5,630 nucleotides of DNA from an uncultured Clostridia bacterium (GTDB lineage Bacteria; Bacillota; Clostridia; Peptostreptococcales; Anaerovoracaceae): assembly GCA_937889655.1 (NCBI GenBank), contig CALBZG010000060.1, forward strand, positions 1 to 5,630. Reading direction: 5' to 3'. Both the position numbers and the translations under genes were made by a program. Position 1 is the first letter of the stretch, and every line of letters starts with the position of its first letter. The notes beneath the pieces are model-generated. The model saw only the letters and a list, made by a program, of their open reading frames with translations. It was not told where the DNA came from and made no database searches. This document shows positions 1 to 5,431 of this stretch, one piece after another.

Positions 1-129
1 GAATTCATCCAGGAATTCAACGCGGGTGGGCAGGCCAAATTCCTGGCCACAAGAAGAAAAGAAGCCGCTCACCCTCTTTGCGAAGTTGGCCAGGACCTGA
101 GAGGCATGATGAGCTGGCTGAAGAAATAA
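1..129 (+). CDS. ilvC: Ketol-acid reductoisomerase, C-terminal end (partial)
   Basis: The open frame enters at base 1 and ends at TAA 127-129, giving the last 42 residues of a protein whose start lies outside the window. The fragment begins EFIQEFNAGG and ends CEVGQDLRGMMSWLKK. The pattern 'F-x-(8-10)-R-x-x-x-x-x-H-x-x-x-EVG-x-x-LR-x-MM-x-W' is the familiar C-terminal signature of class I ketol-acid reductoisomerase (IlvC), the NADPH- and Mg-dependent enzyme that converts acetolactate or acetohydroxybutyrate to the dihydroxy acid. The residues here belong to the C-terminal helical knotted domain; the Rossmann domain and catalytic residues are not visible. The next gene, ilvD, catalyses the following pathway step and starts 13 bases after this stop, with its Shine-Dalgarno overlapping the stop codon. 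That strongly supports the assignment and a shared operon. Confidence 0.85.
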   Translation, partial: EFIQEFNAGGQAKFLATRRKEAAHPLCEVGQDLRGMMSWLKK

Positions 130-133
130 GGAG
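128..133 (+). promoter_or_regulatory. Shine-Dalgarno of ilvD, overlapping the ilvC stop
   Basis: AAGGAG at 128-133 lies nine bases before the ATG at 143 and shares bases with the ilvC TAA (127-129). Ribosomes terminating on ilvC would be placed on the ilvD initiation site, so translational coupling is likely (inference). The site fixes 143 as the ilvD start. Confidence 0.8.
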
Positions 134-142
134 ATTAAGCAT

Positions 143-1807
143 ATGGTATTGCGAAGCGCGCAAGTCACTCAGGGCGTAGAGAGGGCTCCGATGCGAAGTC
201 TGTTCTATGCAATGGGTTATACAAAAGAAGAACTGGACAGGCCCCTTATCGGAGTTGTTTCGGCTCATAGTGAGATTGGTCCCGGCCATATGCATCTTGA
301 TAAAGTGGCAGACGCAGTGAAAGCCGGAGTCAGGATGGCCGGCGGCACACCGATCCTGATGCCTTCCATCGGCGTTTGCGATGGCATCGCCATGGGACAT
401 CCGGGGATGAAATATAGCCTGGCCAGCAGGGAACTTATTGCTGACAGCGTTGAAACCATGGCAATGGCTCATTGCCTTGACGGCCTTGTATTGATCCCAA
501 GCTGCGACAAGATCGTACCCGGCATGGTTATGGCCGCCGTAAGGCTGAACATTCCTGCTCTTGTATGCTCGGGCGGGCCGATGATGGCCGGGCTGGTCGA
601 TGGCGAAGAGGTGAGTCTGTCAAAAATCTTTGAGGCCGTCGGAGCCCGCAAGGCGAACTTGATCGATGATATAAAAATGCAGGAATTCGAGCAAGGCGTT
701 TGCCCGGGCTGCGGATCCTGCGCTGGCATGTATACAGCAAACAGCATGAACTGCCTCTGCGAGGCCATCGGCATAGCGCTTCCGGGCAACGGAACGATCC
801 CGGCGGTGCAGAGCGGCAGGATCAGGCTCGCAAAGCAGGCGGGCATGGCTATCATGCAGCTTGTCGAAAAAGATATCAAAGCTAGAGATATCATCAACGA
901 AAAATCCATCCGCAATGGCCTGGCCTGCGATATGGCACTTGGGTGCTCCACAAACAGCGTGCTCCATCTTTTAGCGATAGCCAATGAGGCGGGAGTTCCG
1001 CTGGACCTTGAATTATTCAACAAGACAAGTAGTAAAGTTCCGAACCTATGCCATCTTGCTCCTGCGGGTCCTGCCCATATGCAGGATCTCGACGTGGCAG
1101 GCGGGATACAAGCAGTACTTTCAGAACTGAACAAGAAAAAGTATATCGATCTTAAAGCCATGACTGCCACAGGGCAGACAGTGGGAGAGAATATTAAAAA
1201 TGCGTCGGTTAGAAATTATAACGTAATAAGGCCGATAGACGATCCTTACAGTGAAACAGGCGGGATCGCTATCCTTTGGGGGAATATTGCAGAAGATGGA
1301 GCAGTGGTCAAGAGAAGCGCTGTGGCCCAAGAGATGCTTATCCACTCAGGACCTGCGAGGGTTTTTAACAGCGAAGACGATGCAATCGCAGCGATTTATG
1401 AAGGCCTGATTAAGAGCGGCGATGTAGTAGTCATTAGATATGAAGGCCCTAAGGGGGGACCCGGCATGAGAGAAATGCTGAATCCAACCAGCGCTCTTGC
1501 AGGGATGGGACTGGATAAATCGGTCGCGCTGATAACCGACGGCCGTTTCAGCGGCGCAAGCCGAGGCGCATCTATTGGACACGTCAGTCCGGAAGCCGCC
1601 GCAGGAGGCACGATCGGACTGCTTAAGGAAGGCGATATCATCGATATCGATATTCCGGGAGCAAAGTTGAACGCCAGAGTGACACCAGAGGAATTCGCAG
1701 AGCGGCGTACAACCTATGTGCAGCCTGAACCCCGGGTCAAGACCGGATGGCTTGCAAGATACGCCAGAATGGTATCCAGTGCAAATACCGGCGCGGTGCT
1801 TGAATAA
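143..1807 (+). CDS. ilvD: Dihydroxy-acid dehydratase
   Basis: A complete 554-residue protein, the normal length for bacterial IlvD. It dehydrates 2,3-dihydroxy-isovalerate or -methylvalerate to the 2-keto acid in cytoplasmic Val/Leu/Ile synthesis, using an Fe-S cluster and Mg2+. Visible family motifs, in order: CDGIAMGHPGM at 79-89 (D80, expected metal ligand); SCDKIVPGM at 120-128 (C121 Fe-S ligand, D122 and K123 at the Mg site, the Lys being carbamylated in solved homologues); CPGCGSCAGMYTANSM at 187-202 (C193 Fe-S ligand); PKGGPGM at 436-442; and TDGRFSGASRG at 465-475, the C-terminal IlvD/Edd signature region containing the active-site Ser. Near residues 46-51 it reads GPGHMH rather than the TPCN of [2Fe-2S] plant- or mycobacterial-type enzymes, resembling E. 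coli IlvD, which carries an oxygen-labile [4Fe-4S] cluster. The sugar-acid dehydratase Edd is a paralogue, but the ilvC neighbour and length favour IlvD. The ATG has a well-spaced Shine-Dalgarno. Confidence 0.97.
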   Translation: MVLRSAQVTQGVERAPMRSLFYAMGYTKEELDRPLIGVVSAHSEIGPGHMHLDKVADAVKAGVRMAGGTPILMPSIGVCDGIAMGHPGMKYSLASRELIADSVETMAMAHCLDGLVLIPSCDKIVPGMVMAAVRLNIPALVCSGGPMMAGLVDGEEVSLSKIFEAVGARKANLIDDIKMQEFEQGVCPGCGSCAGMYTANSMNCLCEAIGIALPGNGTIPAVQSGRIRLAKQAGMAIMQLVEKDIKARDIINEKSIRNGLACDMALGCSTNSVLHLLAIANEAGVPLDLELFNKTSSKVPNLCHLAPAGPAHMQDLDVAGGIQAVLSELNKKKYIDLKAMTATGQTVGENIKNASVRNYNVIRPIDDPYSETGGIAILWGNIAEDGAVVKRSAVAQEMLIHSGPARVFNSEDDAIAAIYEGLIKSGDVVVIRYEGPKGGPGMREMLNPTSALAGMGLDKSVALITDGRFSGASRGASIGHVSPEAAAGGTIGLLKEGDIIDIDIPGAKLNARVTPEEFAERRTTYVQPEPRVKTGWLARYARMVSSANTGAVLE

Positions 1808-1820
1808 AATAAAATCAATA

Positions 1821-1856
1821 AAAACGGGTCCCAATGCGGAACCCGTTTTTTATTTT
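1821..1856. terminator. Bidirectional intrinsic terminator between ilvD and the convergent ATPase gene
   Basis: AAAACGGGT (1821-1829) pairs with ACCCGTTTT (1841-1849). CC 1830-1831 pairs with GG 1838-1839, leaving A1840 bulged and a loop CAATGC at 1832-1837. A T-run follows on the plus strand (1846-1851, continuing as TTTTA repeats). The A-rich upstream flank (1803-1825) becomes a U-rich tail when read on the minus strand, so the same stem can end both convergent transcripts. ilvD stops 13 bases before the stem, and the minus-strand gene stops about 20 bases from its other side. Confidence 0.88.
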
Positions 1857-1872
1857 ATTTTATTTTATTTTA
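1848..1872. repeat. Five tandem TTTTA pentamers
   Basis: Five perfect consecutive copies of TTTTA run from 1848 to 1872, directly after the terminator stem. A less perfect AATAAAATAAAAT stretch sits on the other side (about 1803-1815). The repeat supplies the U-rich tail for ilvD termination. On the opposite strand it reads TAAAA and supplies the TAA stop codon (1872-1870) of the ATPase gene. It is a simple-sequence tract that could vary in copy number by slippage. Confidence 0.8.
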
Positions 1873-3060
1873 TGCTTTTCCTTTTTCTAACTGAATAAAC
1901 TGCTTAGCCGTGCGGGGACTCCGTCCGCCGTTCCTAAGAGCATATGCCTCTGCCCGTACATACAGCACGTCATCCGGAAGATGCAAATCGTATTCTGCTG
2001 CCAGGTCTTTTACTATTTTCAAATAAGTTTCTTTGTCAGGACGCAGGAATGTAATGTTGAGTCCGAACCTGGAAGCCAGACCCATTGTTTCCTGGATCGT
2101 ATCGGACAGATGTATGTCATCGCCCGCCCGGTCCGTCATGGATTCTTTCACCAGATGCCTGCGGTTGCTGGTGGCATAGATGACTACATTATCGCCGAAG
2201 ACTGAGACGCTTCCCTCGAGAATGGCCTTCAATGCAGAAAAGTTGTCATCATTGCTCATGAAGGTCAAATCATCGATGAAAATAATAAACTTGAGGGGAT
2301 TTTCCGAGAGTTCCCCAATAATATCCGGCAGTTTATTGAGCTGCTGCTTCTTGACCTCTATCAATCGCAAGCCTCGATCTTTGTATTCATTTGCCACGGC
2401 TTTGACTGTGGCGCTCTTTCCAGTCCCGGCATCTCCGTAAAGAAGGACATTTCCGGCCGGCCTGCCCTCTAATAGATTGAGCGTATTCCCGATGACCAGC
2501 CCCCGCTCTCTTTCATAACTGCTCAAGGTGGAAAGCCTCTGACTATCCGGATGCTTGACCGGTGTTATGGCGCCATCTACTATTGTAAATACATGATATT
2601 TCGAATAAATCCCAAAGCCCTGCTGTCGTAGATTTTCGATCCGCTCCATATAGCCGCCGATAAAGTCATGGGCTGTTGTGCGGTATTCGGGAAGGTACCC
2701 GTTGTATTCAGAAACCTCGGATATGGCTTCCTTCAGTATTTCCGACGTAATATCAGACAAAGACTGCAGCAGTTTGAGCTCCTCCTTCAGACAGACATCG
2801 ATTTCAGGCACTTTGCGGCAGGCGGCTTTTTTTATATAAAAGTTTTCGTCTTCTAGAACCGACCGATAGAGCAGATTCCCAAAATCACCGCCTTCGGGGT
2901 ATAGTTCCGATATGAACTCCCCGTAAACAGGAACCGGATCTCCGCCCTTTTCCAAGACAAAAAATAGCTCACGGAGCTTTCTCAAAAACGGTAAGGAAAG
3001 CAGATTTCGGAATACAACCAGACTCCCAAGGCCTGTGTTCAGATGTTCCAAACTTAACAT
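1870..3060 (-). CDS. DUF815-family P-loop (AAA+) ATPase, function unknown
   Basis: A 396-residue protein when started at ATG 3060-3058. A longer frame opens at ATG 3090 (406 residues), but only the 3060 start has a good Shine-Dalgarno (AAGGGAG, minus strand 3074-3068, seven-base gap). The order of motifs fits the DUF815 (PF05673) ATP-binding family. Residue numbers are from the 3060 start: an N-terminal helical region of about 190 residues; Walker A GDAGTGKS at 209-216; a conserved LRLIEV strand at 231-236; Walker B FIIFIDDLTF at 258-267 (D263, D264); LKAILEG at 277-283; sensor-1-like ATSNRRHLV at 296-304; a SRFGL segment at 330-334, a plausible region for an arginine finger; and a C-terminal GGRSPRTAKQFI at 378-389, a sensor-2-like Arg region. 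There is no signal peptide or membrane segment, so it is expected to be cytoplasmic. No function is established for this family to my knowledge; helicase-loader or chaperone-like remodelling would be a guess. It is convergent with ilvD and divergent from the two-component genes. Confidence 0.88.
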   Translation of the reverse strand: MLSLEHLNTGLGSLVVFRNLLSLPFLRKLRELFFVLEKGGDPVPVYGEFISELYPEGGDFGNLLYRSVLEDENFYIKKAACRKVPEIDVCLKEELKLLQSLSDITSEILKEAISEVSEYNGYLPEYRTTAHDFIGGYMERIENLRQQGFGIYSKYHVFTIVDGAITPVKHPDSQRLSTLSSYERERGLVIGNTLNLLEGRPAGNVLLYGDAGTGKSATVKAVANEYKDRGLRLIEVKKQQLNKLPDIIGELSENPLKFIIFIDDLTFMSNDDNFSALKAILEGSVSVFGDNVVIYATSNRRHLVKESMTDRAGDDIHLSDTIQETMGLASRFGLNITFLRPDKETYLKIVKDLAAEYDLHLPDDVLYVRAEAYALRNGGRSPRTAKQFIQLEKGKA

Positions 3061-3067
3061 GTTCATT

Positions 3068-3074
3068 CTCCCTT
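3068..3074 (-). promoter_or_regulatory. Shine-Dalgarno fixing the ATPase start at 3060
   Basis: On the minus strand AAGGGAG ends seven bases before ATG 3060-3058, an ideal spacing. The upstream ATG at 3090 has only GGGGG directly against it, with no spacer. The ATG at 3066 lies one base from this site, too close to be used. The 3060 start is therefore preferred. Confidence 0.7.
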
Positions 3075-3096
3075 GCAACGATTGTATCATGCCCCC

Positions 3097-3125
3097 ATTT
3101 TACCATAATGCCCGCGGTCTTTCCA
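3097..3125 (-). promoter_or_regulatory. Candidate SigA promoter for the ATPase gene
   Basis: Read on the minus strand: a -35-like TGGAAA (3125-3120, four of six consensus bases), a 17-base spacer, then TAAAAT (3102-3097, five of six) preceded by TGG, an extended -10 element. Transcription would begin near 3090, leaving a leader of about 30 bases before the ATG at 3060. This also argues that the 3090 ATG is not used, since it would sit at the transcript's 5' end. Confidence 0.5.
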
Positions 3126-3149
3126 TGAGTATTAATCATTTTGCTTTTA

Positions 3150-3158
3150 TGTTACAAT
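3150..3158 (+). promoter_or_regulatory. Candidate extended -10 promoter for the two-component operon
   Basis: TGTTACAAT at 3150-3158 is an extended -10 (TGn followed by TACAAT, five of six bases of TATAAT). No good -35 lies 16-18 bases upstream (around 3130-3135 it reads TATTAA), which is tolerable for an extended -10 promoter or may mean an activator is needed. Initiation near 3165 would give a leader of roughly 55 bases to the start at 3221. Confidence 0.5.
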
Positions 3159-3208
3159 ATATACGCAACTTTCACGTAATATACACAGAGATTGGCTAAA
3201 TTGTACTT

Positions 3209-3216
3209 GAGGTGAT
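3209..3216 (+). promoter_or_regulatory. Strong Shine-Dalgarno fixing a TTG start for the response regulator
   Basis: GAGGTGAT at 3209-3216 is an eight-base perfect complement to the 3' end of Bacillota 16S rRNA. It physically contains the GTG at 3212 and most of the ATG at 3215, so neither can be the start it serves. The TTG at 3221 lies eight bases after the GAGG core, a normal distance. Confidence 0.75.
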
Positions 3217-3220
3217 GAAA

Positions 3221-3892
3221 TTGTCAAAAATATTAGTTGTGGATGACGAAGCAAAAATACGCGAGGTCATAAAAGAATACGCAGAATTCAACGGCCATGA
3301 AGTGGAGGAGGCGGCAGACGGAATGACTGCTGTCGGACTGGTCAAACTGAACGAGTACGACTTGGTCATAATGGATATTATGATGCCGAAGCTGGATGGT
3401 TTCAGTGCATGTAAAGAAATCAGGAAGGTAAAAGACGTTCCGGTCATTATGCTGTCGGCCAGAGGTGAGGAGTACGACAAGTTGTTCGGCTTTGAGCTAG
3501 GGATCGATGATTATGTGGTTAAACCCTTCAGCCCAAAAGAGCTGATGGCTCGGGTCAACGCAGTCCTTGCAAGAAAACAGGCGTCCGCAGCGCCGGGGCC
3601 ACAGGTGCTGGAGTTTGGGGGACTGACCATCAATATTCCCGCAAGAGCGGTAATGGTAAACGGTAAAAAGGTGGAACTTACGCCCAAAGAGTACGACCTT
3701 TTATTTTACCTGGTTGAAAACAGGAATATTGCTCTTTCCAGAGACAAGTTGCTTTCAGATATCTGGGGTTATGACTTTTTTGGCGATGACAGGACTATCG
3801 ATACACATATCAAGAACCTCAGAAACAATCTGGGTGAATACCGTGATTATATCGTAACATTGAGAGGGGTAGGCTACAAATTTGAAGTTTAA
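3221..3892 (+). CDS. OmpR/PhoB-family response regulator
   Basis: A 223-residue cytoplasmic DNA-binding response regulator with a TTG start at 3221, chosen because the Shine-Dalgarno covers the upstream GTG 3212 and ATG 3215. The protein then begins M-SKILVVDDE, the usual opening of this family. Receiver domain about 1-117: acidic pair D8/D9, phospho-acceptor D52 in LVIMDIMMPKLDG, switch Ser79 in MLSARGEE, and K101 in VVKPF. A short linker leads to a winged-helix effector at about 128-223, with LTPKEYDLLFYLVEN (positioning region), TIDTHIKNLRNNLG (recognition helix) and the wing VTLRGVGYKF. Length and domain order are standard. The partner kinase gene overlaps its 3' end by 11 bases, so phosphotransfer between the two is near-certain. 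The regulated genes cannot be read from the sequence, and no specific name such as PhoP, ResD or VanR is justified. Confidence 0.93.
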   Translation: MSKILVVDDEAKIREVIKEYAEFNGHEVEEAADGMTAVGLVKLNEYDLVIMDIMMPKLDGFSACKEIRKVKDVPVIMLSARGEEYDKLFGFELGIDDYVVKPFSPKELMARVNAVLARKQASAAPGPQVLEFGGLTINIPARAVMVNGKKVELTPKEYDLLFYLVENRNIALSRDKLLSDIWGYDFFGDDRTIDTHIKNLRNNLGEYRDYIVTLRGVGYKFEV

Positions 3893-5312
3893 ACTCGCCC
3901 ATAAACTGACTTTTGATTCAAATAGCATACGATTCAAATTGTGGCTCTATTTCGCCTTGTTTGCAACGTTTCTGATGATCATTCTGTGGACGCTGCAGAT
4001 ATTCTTTCTGAATAATTACTATCAGGAGATGAAAATAGCAGAGACCAACAGGATCGCCAATGTCATTACCTCCCAGTACAATGACGACGGGATTGTAGAT
4101 ATAATCCGCAACCTTTCCTATAGCAACGATATGTACATCCACCTGGAGACTACAGACGGCACTATTATATTTTCACCGGCCTCCGAAGGGGGAAGAAGAC
4201 CCAGCTACGGATATATCAATGAAATGGGAGCCATGAAGGATCATCTTCTAGCCAGTGGTAAATTGTCGATAAGCACATTGATACCGGAAGGCCGCACGGA
4301 TATGAACACCTTGGCTTATGCCGGGTTCATACAGGCGGCAGACGGAAGCTCAGTGATACTATATATTTTTTCACCGCTCTATCCGGTTGATTCAACGATA
4401 GCGATTCTGAAACAACAGCTGATTTATATAACAGTAATCGCTCTGGCAGCCGCCTTTGCTCTTTCTGCTTATATGTCCACGCGAATAACAAAACCGATCA
4501 AGAAAATAACCAACCAGGCAGCCAAGCTGGCCAAAGGGGATTATGGGGTGACTTTTGACGGAGGCATTTATACAGAAATAACTAATTTGGCGGACACCCT
4601 AACACAGGCTTCAGTAGAACTGGGTAAAAGCGACCAGCTTCAAAAGGACTTGATCGCCAACGTTTCTCATGATATCAGAACGCCACTAACGATGGTCAAG
4701 TCCTATGCCGAAATGATCAGGGATATTTCTGGTGACAACGCTGCAAAACGCAAACATCATCTCCAGGTGATCATCGACGAGGCCGACCGGCTCAATCAAT
4801 TGGTGGGGGACATGCTGACTTTGTCCAAAATGCAGTCCGGAGTGGATGTATTGAGCAAAACCGAATTCAATATGGCGGAAGTGATAGACAGCGTGGTTCA
4901 TCCATATGCTGACATAATGAAAACAGAAGGTTACAAAATCATCACAGATTGCGACGAAAGTCTCTGGGTGATTGCTGATCTTCCAAGAATCAAGCAGGTC
5001 GTGTCCAACCTTCTTAATAATGCAATCAAATATTGCGGCAAGGATAAAACCGTACTAATCAATTTAAAATCCGTCGGGGATAAGGTTCGCTGCGAGGTGA
5101 TCGATCATGGGATGGGCGTCGGCCCTGATGAAATATCCCAGATATGGGAACGGTATCAGAAGGGGAGCACCAACCATGTCAGAAAAACCTCGGGAACAGG
5201 CCTCGGCTTATCCATAGTCAAGGAAATACTCGTGCTGCATGATGCCGATTTCGGTGTTGAAAGCACACCGGGGGAAGGATCCAATTTCTGGTTTGAATTG
5301 AGATTGGCCTGA
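3882..5312 (+). CDS. Membrane-bound sensor histidine kinase
   Basis: A 476-residue HAMP-HisKA-HATPase sensor kinase. It starts at TTG 3882, inside the response-regulator gene, with GAGGGG at 3864-3869 as a rather distant Shine-Dalgarno (12-base gap). No better in-frame start is seen before the first membrane helix. Topology: a short cytoplasmic N-terminus; TM1 about 18-43; an extracytoplasmic sensor region about 44-177 with no family I recognise; TM2 about 178-198; HAMP about 199-252 (beginning TRITKPIKKIT). The HisKA motif VSHDIRTPLTMVKSYAEM carries phospho-acceptor His263. The ATPase domain shows an N box NLLNNAIKY (N376, N380), G1 DHGMG at 408-412 and G2 GTGLGLSIV at 438-446, with a GEGSNFWFEL end. 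All catalytic boxes are intact. The overlap with the response regulator implies coupled translation and a cognate pair. The stimulus is unknown. Confidence 0.93.
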   Translation: MKFKLAHKLTFDSNSIRFKLWLYFALFATFLMIILWTLQIFFLNNYYQEMKIAETNRIANVITSQYNDDGIVDIIRNLSYSNDMYIHLETTDGTIIFSPASEGGRRPSYGYINEMGAMKDHLLASGKLSISTLIPEGRTDMNTLAYAGFIQAADGSSVILYIFSPLYPVDSTIAILKQQLIYITVIALAAAFALSAYMSTRITKPIKKITNQAAKLAKGDYGVTFDGGIYTEITNLADTLTQASVELGKSDQLQKDLIANVSHDIRTPLTMVKSYAEMIRDISGDNAAKRKHHLQVIIDEADRLNQLVGDMLTLSKMQSGVDVLSKTEFNMAEVIDSVVHPYADIMKTEGYKIITDCDESLWVIADLPRIKQVVSNLLNNAIKYCGKDKTVLINLKSVGDKVRCEVIDHGMGVGPDEISQIWERYQKGSTNHVRKTSGTGLGLSIVKEILVLHDADFGVESTPGEGSNFWFELRLA

Positions 5313-5339
5313 CAAAGATGAAAAAAATATATATATAGG

Positions 5340-5363
5340 AAAGGAAACTTCAGGTTTCGCTTT
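5340..5363 (+). other. Short stem-loop downstream of the histidine kinase, doubtful terminator
   Basis: AAAGGAAAC (5340-5348) pairs with GTTTC-g-CTTT (5354-5363) around the loop TTCAG, nine pairs with one bulged G (5359). The stem is A/T-heavy and no T-run follows, so it is a poor intrinsic terminator. Some read-through from the kinase gene into carD is possible. The kinase stop is 27 bases upstream, with an A-run and an AT dinucleotide run (5321-5337) between. Confidence 0.3.
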
Positions 5364-5370
5364 GGATTTC

Positions 5371-5400
5371 TTGACATAACACACGATAAAGAAGTATACT
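5371..5400 (+). promoter_or_regulatory. SigA promoter of the carD-like gene
   Basis: A perfect -35 TTGACA at 5371-5376 and a -10 TATACT at 5395-5400 (five of six consensus) are separated by 18 bases. Transcription should start near 5407, about 25 bases before the ATG at 5432. This is the best promoter match in the window and suggests strong constitutive expression independent of the kinase operon. Confidence 0.85.
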
Positions 5401-5431
5401 GAAAGGTAGTAGTATCGTGGAGGAATTGGCC

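Noticed and set aside
1..18. Two GAATTC sites at the very start, with more at 683, 1691, 3285 and 4862, considered as a cloning boundary or repeat
   Set aside because: Most encode Glu-Phe in frame within conserved proteins. The spacing is irregular and nothing else suggests a vector junction.
469..1170. A 233-codon open frame on the minus strand inside ilvD
   Set aside because: It lies wholly antisense to a well-conserved ilvD, has no recognisable domain and no supporting Shine-Dalgarno. It is a shadow of ilvD codon usage, as are the other minus-strand frames at 265-459, 528-740, 620-967 and 1346-1834.
1640..1651. Perfect 12-base palindrome ATCGATATCGAT
   Set aside because: It falls in the ilvD codons for an Asp-Ile repeat (DIIDIDIP) and is explained by coding for alternating Asp and Ile.
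2180..2440. Plus-strand frames opposite the ATPase gene (also 1981-2205 and 2668-2856)
   Set aside because: They are antisense to the conserved Walker-motif coding region and resemble no protein family.
5321..5337. A-run plus (AT)n tract considered as an origin or DNA-unwinding element
   Set aside because: It is only about 17 bases long with no DnaA boxes or iterons nearby.
5340..5363. Hairpin after the kinase considered as a full intrinsic terminator
   Set aside because: The stem is short and A/T-rich with a bulge, and no T-run follows, so it is listed only as a doubtful stem-loop.
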